From NCBI GenBank assembly GCA_947628635.1, contig CANRAX010000009.1:1-19990 (forward strand): a stretch of 19,990 nt of DNA, in the 5' to 3' direction. A program made the translations under genes and the position numbers. Below are positions 7,466 through 13,764 of the stretch, in pieces; positions within the stretch are counted from its first letter, which is position 1, and each line of letters begins with the position of its first letter. The DNA is from an uncultured Bacilli bacterium. Lineage in GTDB: Bacteria > Bacillota_I > Bacilli_A > RF39 > UBA660. The notes under the pieces were generated by a model. The model saw only the letters and a program-made list of their open reading frames with translations. It searched no databases and was not told where the DNA came from.

Positions 7466-7963
7466 ATGGGAAAGCAACAATTAAAATATACTAATATGAA
7501 TACACAATTTTTAATGGCCTTATTAAGACAACAAAATCCTAATAAGGATGAGATAGTTGAAATATTACAAAAAAGATTGCAAAATATTAAATTAGCTGAT
7601 TTATTAAAAAGATGGAAAATTGAAAAAAATACTACTTTGAAAGATATCTTAGAAATAGCCATTGCGTATCGAATTGTGCAATATAACTATTTATTTAGGC
7701 AAACTAGACTTTCTAATTTTGTGAAAAACTATCTTACAAAAATTAATTCATTAGATGCAATATGCATATTAATGAGAAGTGAAAATAGTGAAGTTAAAGA
7801 TTATGCTGATTATAAATATCATCAATTATTAGATGCTTATTTAGAAAGTTTGGAAGATTTGAATATTTTATATACTACTGAGGGTGATGATACTTCTTTA
7901 GTAAAGAAAGATTTTAAAATATTAAAATTTACAAAAAGAAATGAGGGGAAAAATGAAAATTAG
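7466..7963 (+). CDS. Unknown small helical protein, first gene of the T-box operon
   Basis: I do not recognise this family. The 165 residues are basic and predicted mostly helical, with no signal peptide, membrane segment or catalytic motif. There is a lysine- and arginine-rich region around residues 30-60 and a short charged tail. A role in nucleic acid binding is possible but unsupported. The start ATG follows a run of seven G (7453-7459) acting as SD, only eight bases after the T-box terminator U-run. Its last codons overlap the SD and start of the next gene by 11 bp, so the two are probably translationally coupled. As the first gene behind the Thr T-box it should rise when threonyl-tRNA is scarce. 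Conservation of its place next to thrS in relatives would say whether it is functionally linked. Confidence 0.75.
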   Translation: MGKQQLKYTNMNTQFLMALLRQQNPNKDEIVEILQKRLQNIKLADLLKRWKIEKNTTLKDILEIAIAYRIVQYNYLFRQTRLSNFVKNYLTKINSLDAICILMRSENSEVKDYADYKYHQLLDAYLESLEDLNILYTTEGDDTSLVKKDFKILKFTKRNEGKNEN

Positions 7964-8570
7964 TGTTTTTAGACAAAGCTCTATAAAAATAGAGGATAAT
8001 AATTTAGTTATTTACTTTGATCCATATAAAATAACTGAAGATTTTCATGATGCTGATTATATTTTTATTACTCATGAACATTATGATCATTATGATGAAG
8101 AAGCAATTAATAAATTATTAAAAGATAATACTAAGTTAATTGTTCCAGAATGTTTAAAAAATATTAATTATGAGAAGATAGTTGTTAAACCAGATGAAAG
8201 TTATAATTTAGATGGTTTTAGTTTTAAAACTGTAAGAGCTTATAATATTGATAAAACCTATCATCCAAGAGATAAGGATTATGTAGGGTATATCGTTAAC
8301 TTAAATAATATAAGTTATTATATTATGGGTGATACTGATGTTACTGAAGAGGTAAAGAAAATTAAATGTGACATATTATTTGTACCTATTGGAGGAGTTT
8401 ATACAATGGATATGATGGAAGCCTTAGAATATGTTAACGAAGTAAAACCAAAAAAAGTAATACCTATACATTATGGAAGTATTGTAGGCGATATTTCTTT
8501 AGGTGAAAAATTTAAAGATTTAGTTAATAAAGATATTGAAGTTGAAATTTATATAGAGGAGGAAAAATAA
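7953..8570 (+). CDS. Metallo-beta-lactamase-fold hydrolase (UlaG/UPF0173-like)
   Basis: Cytosolic metal-dependent hydrolase of unknown substrate. The 205 residues carry the family metal site: THEHYDH (about 39-45, the HxHxDH motif), GDTD (about 124-127) and a late IPIHYG histidine (about 169-174). A histidine at about 102 (YHPRD) is placed like the second-shell ligand of UlaG-type enzymes. The short, compact domain without an added RNA-binding or RNase J region argues against a ribonuclease; the class ranges from lactonases to unknown phosphoesterases. ATG 7953 is preferred to ATG 7941 because GAGGGG (7943-7948) lies between them as SD. The preceding gene overlaps by 11 bp, and the TAA stop shares its last A with the ATG of thrS, so it sits tightly inside the operon. 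Confidence 0.88.
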   Translation: MKISVFRQSSIKIEDNNLVIYFDPYKITEDFHDADYIFITHEHYDHYDEEAINKLLKDNTKLIVPECLKNINYEKIVVKPDESYNLDGFSFKTVRAYNIDKTYHPRDKDYVGYIVNLNNISYYIMGDTDVTEEVKKIKCDILFVPIGGVYTMDMMEALEYVNEVKPKKVIPIHYGSIVGDISLGEKFKDLVNKDIEVEIYIEEEK

Positions 8571-10315
8571 TGATAAATATTAAAGAAGATGAAAAATTAA
8601 GTGTATTAAACCATTCTTGTGCTCATTTATTGGCTCAAGCAGTGAAACATTTATATCCCGAAGCTAAATTTTGGGTTGGACCAGTAATTGAAGAAGGTTT
8701 TTATTACGATATTGATTTAGGTGATGAAGTAATTAAAGAAGAGGATTTAGCAAAAATTGAAAAAGAAATGAAAAAAATTGCTAAAGACGGAAAAAGAATT
8801 ATTCGTAAAGAAATCAGTAAAAAAGAGGCTTTAGAAACATTTAAAGATGATCCTTATAAGATTGATTTAATTAATAGAATGGATGAAAATGAAGAAGTTA
8901 TTTCTTGCTACCAACAAGGAGATTTTACTGACCTTTGTCGAGGACCACATATGGAGACTACTAAGGATTTGAAGTATTTCAAACTATTGAAAGTAAGTGG
9001 GGCTTACTGGAAAGGTGATGCTAAAAATAAAATGCTTCAAAGAGTTTATGGAATTTGCTTTTTCAATGAGAATGATTTGCAAGAACATCTTAATTTTTTA
9101 GAAGAAGCTAAAAAACGTGATCATCGTAAATTAGGTAAAGAGTTAGGCCTTTTTATGATAAGTGATTATGGTCCGGGATTTCCTTTCTTTTTACCAAAAG
9201 GAATGATTTTAAGAAACATTTTGGAAAATTTTTGGTATGAAGAACATACTAAAGAAGGATATGAATTTATAAAAACACCAATTATGCTTAGTAAAGAATT
9301 GTGGGAAGTATCAGGACATTGGGAAAATTATCGAGAAAATATGTACACTTCTGTTATAGATGATAAAGAATTTGCGATTAAACCAATGAATTGTCCTGGA
9401 GGTATGTTGGTTTATAAAAATACTCTTCATTCTTATAAAGATTTACCAATTCGTTGTGGTGAATTAGGTCAAGTTCATCGTCATGAAGCTAGTGGAGCTT
9501 TAAATGGTTTATTTAGAGTAAGAACATTTACACAAGATGATGCTCATATCTTTATGAGAGAAGATCAAATTGAAGAAGAAATTATTAGATTAATAGCTTT
9601 TATAGATAGAATTTATAAAATATTTGGTTTAACTTATGAAATTGAGTTGTCTACACGACCTGAAGATAAATTTATTGGAACAATTGAGTCTTGGAATAGG
9701 TCTGAAGCTATTTTGCAAGAAGCTTGTAAAAAGGCTGGTCATGAATGTAAGATAAATCCTGGTGATGGAGCTTTCTATGGACCAAAACTTGATTTTCATA
9801 TAAAAGATTCTTTAGGGCGAGTATGGCAATGTGGTACTATTCAATTGGATGCTAATTTGCCAGAGCGCTTTGATTTAACTTATATTAATCAAGATGGAAC
9901 GAAGTCAAGACCAGTTATGTTACATCGTGTTATCTTTGGTTCAATAGAAAGATTTATTGGTATTTTAATAGAACATTTTGCTGGAGCTTTTCCAACTTGG
10001 CTTTCACCTGTTCAAGTTAAGGTTATTCCAGTAAATCCAGAATTTCAAGGCGATTATGCTAAAGAGGTTGTTTCTTTCTTAAAAGAAAAAAATATTCGTG
10101 TTGAATTAGATGATCGTAATGAAAAACTAGGTTATCGTTTAAGAGAAGCTCAAACGAGTAAAGTTCCTTATACTTTGATTTTAGGAGATAAAGAAAAAGA
10201 AGAAAAGATTGTAAGTTATCGTTTATATGGTCAAAAAGAAACTACTAGTGTTACAATGTCACAATTTGTGGAATTAATTCTTACAGAAATCAAAGAAAAA
10301 AGTTTAAGAAAATAA
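8570..10315 (+). CDS. thrS: Threonyl-tRNA synthetase lacking the TGS domain
   Basis: Class II synthetase that attaches threonine to tRNA-Thr and edits mischarged serine. The 581 residues begin directly in the editing domain: HSCAH at 15-19 and CRGPH at 123-127 are the expected editing-site residues. The catalytic core follows, with motif 2 around VHRHEASGALNGLFRVRTF (302-320), a zinc ligand set including C275 (MNCPGG) and H326, and motif 3 near MLHRVIFGSIERF. The anticodon-binding domain occupies roughly the last 110 residues. Common bacterial ThrRS is about 640 residues because of an N-terminal TGS domain; here it is absent. GAGGAGG (8556-8562) seven bases before ATG 8570 makes this start firm, and the sequence upstream belongs to the hydrolase in another frame. 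It is the third gene of the T-box operon. Confidence 0.97.
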   Translation: MINIKEDEKLSVLNHSCAHLLAQAVKHLYPEAKFWVGPVIEEGFYYDIDLGDEVIKEEDLAKIEKEMKKIAKDGKRIIRKEISKKEALETFKDDPYKIDLINRMDENEEVISCYQQGDFTDLCRGPHMETTKDLKYFKLLKVSGAYWKGDAKNKMLQRVYGICFFNENDLQEHLNFLEEAKKRDHRKLGKELGLFMISDYGPGFPFFLPKGMILRNILENFWYEEHTKEGYEFIKTPIMLSKELWEVSGHWENYRENMYTSVIDDKEFAIKPMNCPGGMLVYKNTLHSYKDLPIRCGELGQVHRHEASGALNGLFRVRTFTQDDAHIFMREDQIEEEIIRLIAFIDRIYKIFGLTYEIELSTRPEDKFIGTIESWNRSEAILQEACKKAGHECKINPGDGAFYGPKLDFHIKDSLGRVWQCGTIQLDANLPERFDLTYINQDGTKSRPVMLHRVIFGSIERFIGILIEHFAGAFPTWLSPVQVKVIPVNPEFQGDYAKEVVSFLKEKNIRVELDDRNEKLGYRLREAQTSKVPYTLILGDKEKEEKIVSYRLYGQKETTSVTMSQFVELILTEIKEKSLRK

Positions 10316-10331
10316 TTTATAGATTAATTAA

Positions 10332-10371
10332 AAAGGATTGAGGTCAAAGATTGCAATCCTTTAATTTTTTT
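10332..10371 (+). terminator. Rho-independent terminator of the thrS operon
   Basis: AAAGGATTG (10332-10340) pairs perfectly with CAATCCTTT (10354-10362) around a 13-base loop, followed by a T run (10365-10371). The next promoter begins two bases later. Confidence 0.85.
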
Positions 10372-10372
10372 C

Positions 10373-10401
10373 TCGTCAAAAAAATATACTTGTGATATAA
10401 T
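10373..10401 (+). promoter_or_regulatory. Extended -10 promoter of the TPR-protein gene
   Basis: TCGTCA (10373-10378, four of six), 17 bp, then TGATATAAT (10393-10401), an extended -10 with a perfect TATAAT. Start is expected near 10408, just ahead of SD GAGGTGAT (10413-10420). Confidence 0.75.
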
Positions 10402-10426
10402 ATATGACACTTGAGGTGATTAAAAA

Positions 10427-11947
10427 ATGGGCGATTTGGATCAAGAAACAGTTGAAAAAGTTGTTGAAGTAAAAAGAATTAAAAATTTAGCTAAATTTGG
10501 GCAAATGGAGGAAGCAAAAAAAGAAATAGTTGCTTATTTAGAAAAAAATCCTACTGATTATTATGCATGTTTTACGGCTGGACGTATTTTTGAAAGTGAT
10601 AGATGTTTAGATGACGCGGAGTATTATTTATTGAAAGTTGTAAATAGCGATAGTGATAATAAATATAGTGCCTATGGGACATTGGGACAAATTGCTGAGG
10701 ATAGAAATAATATTCCTAAAGCTATTGAATACTATCAAAAAGCTCTTATGGGTCCTTATGTTGAAACTTATTCGGTAAGAGCTTTGAGCAATATTTACTT
10801 GCGAAGAAAAGAGTCTGATAAAGCCTTAAAATTGATTGATATTATTAAAGAGTCATCTCCTGATTACTATAATTATGAAAAAGCTAAAATTTATACTGAA
10901 CTAAAAGAATTTACTAAAGCTAAAGAACATTTAGATAAAATTCCTAGAACGCAATTACTTGGGTTTAATAGAAAAGTTTATTTACAAAAAGCTATTGTTG
11001 AAAAATGTTTATTTAATTATGATAAAGCTTTGACTGAGCTAAATAAAGTAACCAGTGGGGAAAATAGAGATGGTTTATATTTTAAGGCTTTGTATGAAAA
11101 AGCAGTAGTATATAATGCTTTAAAAAAATATAATAAAGTTATAGAAACTTTAAAACCTTGTGATAAAAATAATGAAAAAGTACGTTTTCTGTTAGGCAGA
11201 GTCAATGAAATAAAAGGAAATATTAGTCAAGCAAAGGAAGATTATTTAATTTCTCAAAATTCTTATGCTTTGAATATTAAACAAGAAAGTTCTTATCGCT
11301 TAGGGGATATATTGCTGGAAGAAGGAAAATTTAATGAAGCAATAGAAAAATATTTAAAGGGTGTAGAAAAGAGAACTGTTTTTCCGACTTATATATATTT
11401 AAGAATAGTTGCGGCATATATCCGAATGGAAAAATATGATGATGCTTATCGTTATATGGAATTTATAAAAGAAAATAATCCAGAAATACAAAATGATAAG
11501 TTATATCGTTCAGCCAATGCTTTTTTAAAGGATAAGTTAGGTTATAAAATAGATAGAAATACTTTATGTTATAGGGAGTCTATATTAGTAGATTATAGTT
11601 ATGTTAAAATGTTCAATCATGTTAATTATTATCAAGTTGAAACTAAGCCTAAATTTATTAATTATGGATTTAAAGAGATTTATAATATTGCTAAGAAAAA
11701 TTTAACTTTTGAAAATAAAGTTCAAACTAATTTAATTGATACTTATGATATTAGGGTAGAAAATATAGGCGTTTTAAATGAAAAAACGACTGATAAACTA
11801 CGAGTAATTGCAGTTCCTAATACTGAATTAATTGCGGATATGTATCCAAGTTTTGATGAAACATTGAAAGATAAGATGAAAAGGGAAAAAGAAAAGCAAG
11901 ATTATATAAAAGAGAAAGTATATCAAAAAAAGAAAGAGTTTAATTAA
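10427..11947 (+). CDS. Cytosolic tetratricopeptide-repeat protein
   Basis: Probable protein-protein interaction scaffold; partner unknown. The 506 residues have no signal peptide or membrane segment. About residues 15-370 are a chain of TPR-like helix pairs, with good units around YYACFTAGRIFESDRCLDDA, the segment ending KAIEYYQKAL, and KYNKVIETLKP. The last 130 or so residues are different: they contain a mixed region with RVIAVPNTELIADMYPSF near the end and a strongly charged lysine- and glutamate-rich tail. I do not recognise that C-terminal domain. ATG 10427 has a strong SD (GAGGTGAT) and its own promoter. The gene lies alone between the thrS terminator and the mraZ promoter. General TPR assignment is confident; a specific role is not. 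Confidence 0.82.
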   Translation: MGDLDQETVEKVVEVKRIKNLAKFGQMEEAKKEIVAYLEKNPTDYYACFTAGRIFESDRCLDDAEYYLLKVVNSDSDNKYSAYGTLGQIAEDRNNIPKAIEYYQKALMGPYVETYSVRALSNIYLRRKESDKALKLIDIIKESSPDYYNYEKAKIYTELKEFTKAKEHLDKIPRTQLLGFNRKVYLQKAIVEKCLFNYDKALTELNKVTSGENRDGLYFKALYEKAVVYNALKKYNKVIETLKPCDKNNEKVRFLLGRVNEIKGNISQAKEDYLISQNSYALNIKQESSYRLGDILLEEGKFNEAIEKYLKGVEKRTVFPTYIYLRIVAAYIRMEKYDDAYRYMEFIKENNPEIQNDKLYRSANAFLKDKLGYKIDRNTLCYRESILVDYSYVKMFNHVNYYQVETKPKFINYGFKEIYNIAKKNLTFENKVQTNLIDTYDIRVENIGVLNEKTTDKLRVIAVPNTELIADMYPSFDETLKDKMKREKEKQDYIKEKVYQKKKEFN

Positions 11948-11963
11948 AAAATTCTTTTTTTTT
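11933..11963 (+). terminator. AT-rich terminator-like hairpin after the TPR gene
   Basis: AAAGAGTTT (11933-11941) can pair with AAATTCTTT (11949-11957) around a 7-base loop, and a T run continues to 11963. The stem has one G-C and one G-U pair and includes the last codons of the gene. Weak but well placed. Confidence 0.45.
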
Positions 11964-12003
11964 GTCAAGTTTTTGTCAAATCAATAAAAAAAATTTTTTG
12001 GTG

Positions 12004-12032
12004 TTTACTTTTAAGTGTTTTTTTTGTATTAT
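12004..12032 (+). promoter_or_regulatory. Promoter of the mraZ division operon
   Basis: TTTACT (12004-12009), 17 bp including a T run, TATTAT (12027-12032). Start is expected near 12039, two bases before the first MraZ repeat, so bound MraZ would block initiation or escape. Confidence 0.65.
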
Positions 12033-12040
12033 ATAAGTAA

Positions 12041-12070
12041 GTAGTGGTTGATAGTGGTGAAAAGTGGGGG
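12041..12070 (+). promoter_or_regulatory. MraZ operator: three 10-bp direct repeats
   Basis: GTAGTGGTTG, ATAGTGGTGA and AAAGTGGGGG stand head to tail at 12041-12050, 12051-12060 and 12061-12070, sharing AGTGG at exact 10-bp spacing. This matches the known MraZ box: TGGGN repeats separated by 5 bp in Escherichia coli, and AAAGTG(T/G)N3 tandem repeats in Mycoplasma. It lies immediately after the predicted transcription start and before mraZ itself, so autoregulation of the operon is expected. The third repeat also supplies the G-rich SD for ATG 12078. Confidence 0.88.
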
Positions 12071-12077
12071 ATGTCCT

Positions 12078-12512
12078 ATGTTTATGGGTGAATACCATCA
12101 TAGTATCGATGATAAGAAAAGACTCATAATTCCAGCTAAGTTTAGAGAAGAACTTGGTAATGAATTTGTTGTTACAAGAGGAATTGAAAACTGTCTTTTT
12201 GCTTATCCAGTTAAAAATTGGGAAAAAATAACTCAGAAATTAGAGACACTGCCTTTCACTAAAAGAGATGCACGACAATTTATTCGCTTTTTTCTATCAG
12301 GAGCTACTTTAGCAGAATTTGATAAACAAGGTCGTATTAATATTACTCAACCGCTAATTGAATACGCTAAAATTACTAAAGATTGTGTTGTAATTGGTAC
12401 AGGCGATCGTTTAGAAATATGGAGTAGTGAAGAGTGGAACTTATTTTTCAATTCTGCAAAAGACAATATGTCAGACATAGCCGAGAATTTATTTGAAAGT
12501 GTGAATATCTAA
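12078..12512 (+). CDS. mraZ: Transcriptional regulator MraZ
   Basis: AbrB-like DNA-binding protein that forms rings and controls the division and wall (dcw) operon. The 144 residues start MFMGEYHH and contain two homologous SpoVT/AbrB-type units: residues about 5-47 (SIDDKKRLIIPAKFR) and about 74-120 (FDKQGRINITQPL, the usual second D-x-x-GR signature). Length is normal for the family (about 143 in Bacillus). ATG 12078 is chosen because family members begin with exactly this sequence and GGGGGA (12066-12071) is a suitable SD; an upstream in-frame TTG at 12048 would place coding sequence through the operator and has no family support. The TAA stop shares its A with the ATG of rsmH. It probably regulates its own operon through the repeats just upstream. 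Confidence 0.96.
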   Translation: MFMGEYHHSIDDKKRLIIPAKFREELGNEFVVTRGIENCLFAYPVKNWEKITQKLETLPFTKRDARQFIRFFLSGATLAEFDKQGRINITQPLIEYAKITKDCVVIGTGDRLEIWSSEEWNLFFNSAKDNMSDIAENLFESVNI

Positions 12513-13441
12513 TGGAAAAGCACATAAGCGTTTTATTAAAAGAATCTATTTCCTCCCTAAATTTAAAAGAAAATAGTATTGTAGTTGATTGTACGCTTGG
12601 CTATGGAGGACACAGTAGTAACATCTTAGAACGGATAAAAAAGGGGTATTTATTCGCCTTTGATCAAGATAGTGAAGCAATTCGGCATAGTACCGATCGA
12701 TTGCAAAGGGTCGGTACTAACTTCACTATTATTAAAAGTAATTTTGTAAATTTAAAACAAGAATTGGCTAAACGAGATATTAGTAAAGTTGATGCTATTA
12801 TCTATGATTTAGGGGTATCTTCACCTCAACTTGATGACGCTAAAAGAGGTTTTTCTTATCATGAAGATGCTTTTTTAGATATGCGGATGGATAAGTCGGC
12901 ATCATTAACAGCTTATGATGTTGTGAATAATTATTCCAAAGAAGAGTTGATTAGAATATTTGAAAATTATGGTGAAGATAGGTTTTCGAGAAATATTGCT
13001 AAAAAGATAGTTGAATATCGTGAAAAAAAGAAAATTGAAACAACTCTAGAATTGGTCGATATAATAAAAACGGCTGTTCCAATGAAATTTCGTTTAGATA
13101 AACATCCAGCAAGACAAATATTTCAAGCAATAAGAATAGAAGTTAATAAAGAGCTTGATGTTTTGGAAAAGTCTTTGAAACAAGCACTAAGTCTTTTAAA
13201 TGTTAATGGTCGATTGGCAGTAATTACTTTTCATTCGTTAGAAGATAGAATTGTAAAAAATTTTTTTAAAGAAAAAACACAGATAGATACTAAAGTTAAG
13301 GGCCTTCCTAATATTCCAGAAGAATATTTACCGGACTTTAAATTAGTTTATAATAAAGCAATATTACCTAGTGAGGAAGAGTTAAATGATAATCCTCGTT
13401 CTAGAAGCGCTAAGCTTAGAGTAATAGAGAGAATAAAATAG
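12512..13441 (+). CDS. rsmH: 16S rRNA m4C1402 methyltransferase RsmH (MraW)
   Basis: S-adenosylmethionine-dependent enzyme that N4-methylates C1402 in the 16S rRNA decoding centre. The 309 residues open with the family sequence KHISVLLKESI, followed by the SAM-binding loop DCTLGYGGHS (26-35) and FDQDSEAI (50-57). The later signatures DLGVSSPQLDDAKRGFSY, FHSLEDRIVK and the C-terminal NPRSRSAKLR are all present. Length is typical. It overlaps mraZ by one base in a TAATG junction and has only a weak upstream SD, so translation likely depends on coupling. It is second in the dcw operon, its standard position. Nothing is missing or unusual. Confidence 0.97.
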   Translation: MEKHISVLLKESISSLNLKENSIVVDCTLGYGGHSSNILERIKKGYLFAFDQDSEAIRHSTDRLQRVGTNFTIIKSNFVNLKQELAKRDISKVDAIIYDLGVSSPQLDDAKRGFSYHEDAFLDMRMDKSASLTAYDVVNNYSKEELIRIFENYGEDRFSRNIAKKIVEYREKKKIETTLELVDIIKTAVPMKFRLDKHPARQIFQAIRIEVNKELDVLEKSLKQALSLLNVNGRLAVITFHSLEDRIVKNFFKEKTQIDTKVKGLPNIPEEYLPDFKLVYNKAILPSEEELNDNPRSRSAKLRVIERIK

Positions 13442-13453
13442 GAGATGTTAAAC

Positions 13454-13753
13454 TTGCGTAAGACAAAGAAAAAATTAAAAATGTCCAAATTTGAAAAATT
13501 ACTATATTTAGTAGCTTTGTTTTTATTAGTTATTTCACCAATATCTATTGTTTTTTCAAAGGCCACTTTATCTAAAGTAAATTTTGAAGTTGAAAAGGAA
13601 AAGAAGGCTATTGAAACACAACAAAAAACAAATGAAAGTATCACAATGACAATTGATGAATTAGCTTCCTTAACTAAAATACAAGAAGTTGCAGAAGAAC
13701 AAGGTTTAAGTTATAATAATAGTAATATAAAAACGGTAACGGAAGATAATTAG
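13454..13753 (+). CDS. ftsL: FtsL-like cell division protein
   Basis: Small bitopic protein expected to join DivIC and division PBP in the septal complex. The 99 residues have a basic cytoplasmic N terminus, one membrane segment (about 18-35) and an extracellular charged coiled-coil-like stretch (about 40-85), the usual FtsL layout. Sequence identity in this family is always low, so the call rests on layout and on position between rsmH and the division PBP. TTG 13454 is preferred to ATG 13445 because AGGAG (13440-13444) is nine bases from the TTG but adjoins the ATG. A leucine-rich FtsL core is only partly visible. It lies twelve bases after rsmH and eleven before the PBP start. Confidence 0.82.
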   Translation: MRKTKKKLKMSKFEKLLYLVALFLLVISPISIVFSKATLSKVNFEVEKEKKAIETQQKTNESITMTIDELASLTKIQEVAEEQGLSYNNSNIKTVTEDN

Positions 13754-13764
13754 GAGTGATTAAC

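Noticed and set aside
7435..7662. Minus-strand 75-residue frame over the T-box terminator
   Set aside because: Antisense to the terminator and the start of the first operon gene; its N terminus is the complement of the G run and hairpin.
12048..12077. Upstream TTG start for mraZ adding ten residues
   Set aside because: It would run coding sequence through the MraZ repeats and has no family support; MFMGEY at 12078 is the family N terminus and has an SD.
13348..13644. Minus-strand 98-residue hydrophobic frame over rsmH/ftsL
   Set aside because: Hydrophobicity comes from the complement of A-rich codons; the plus-strand genes here are firm.
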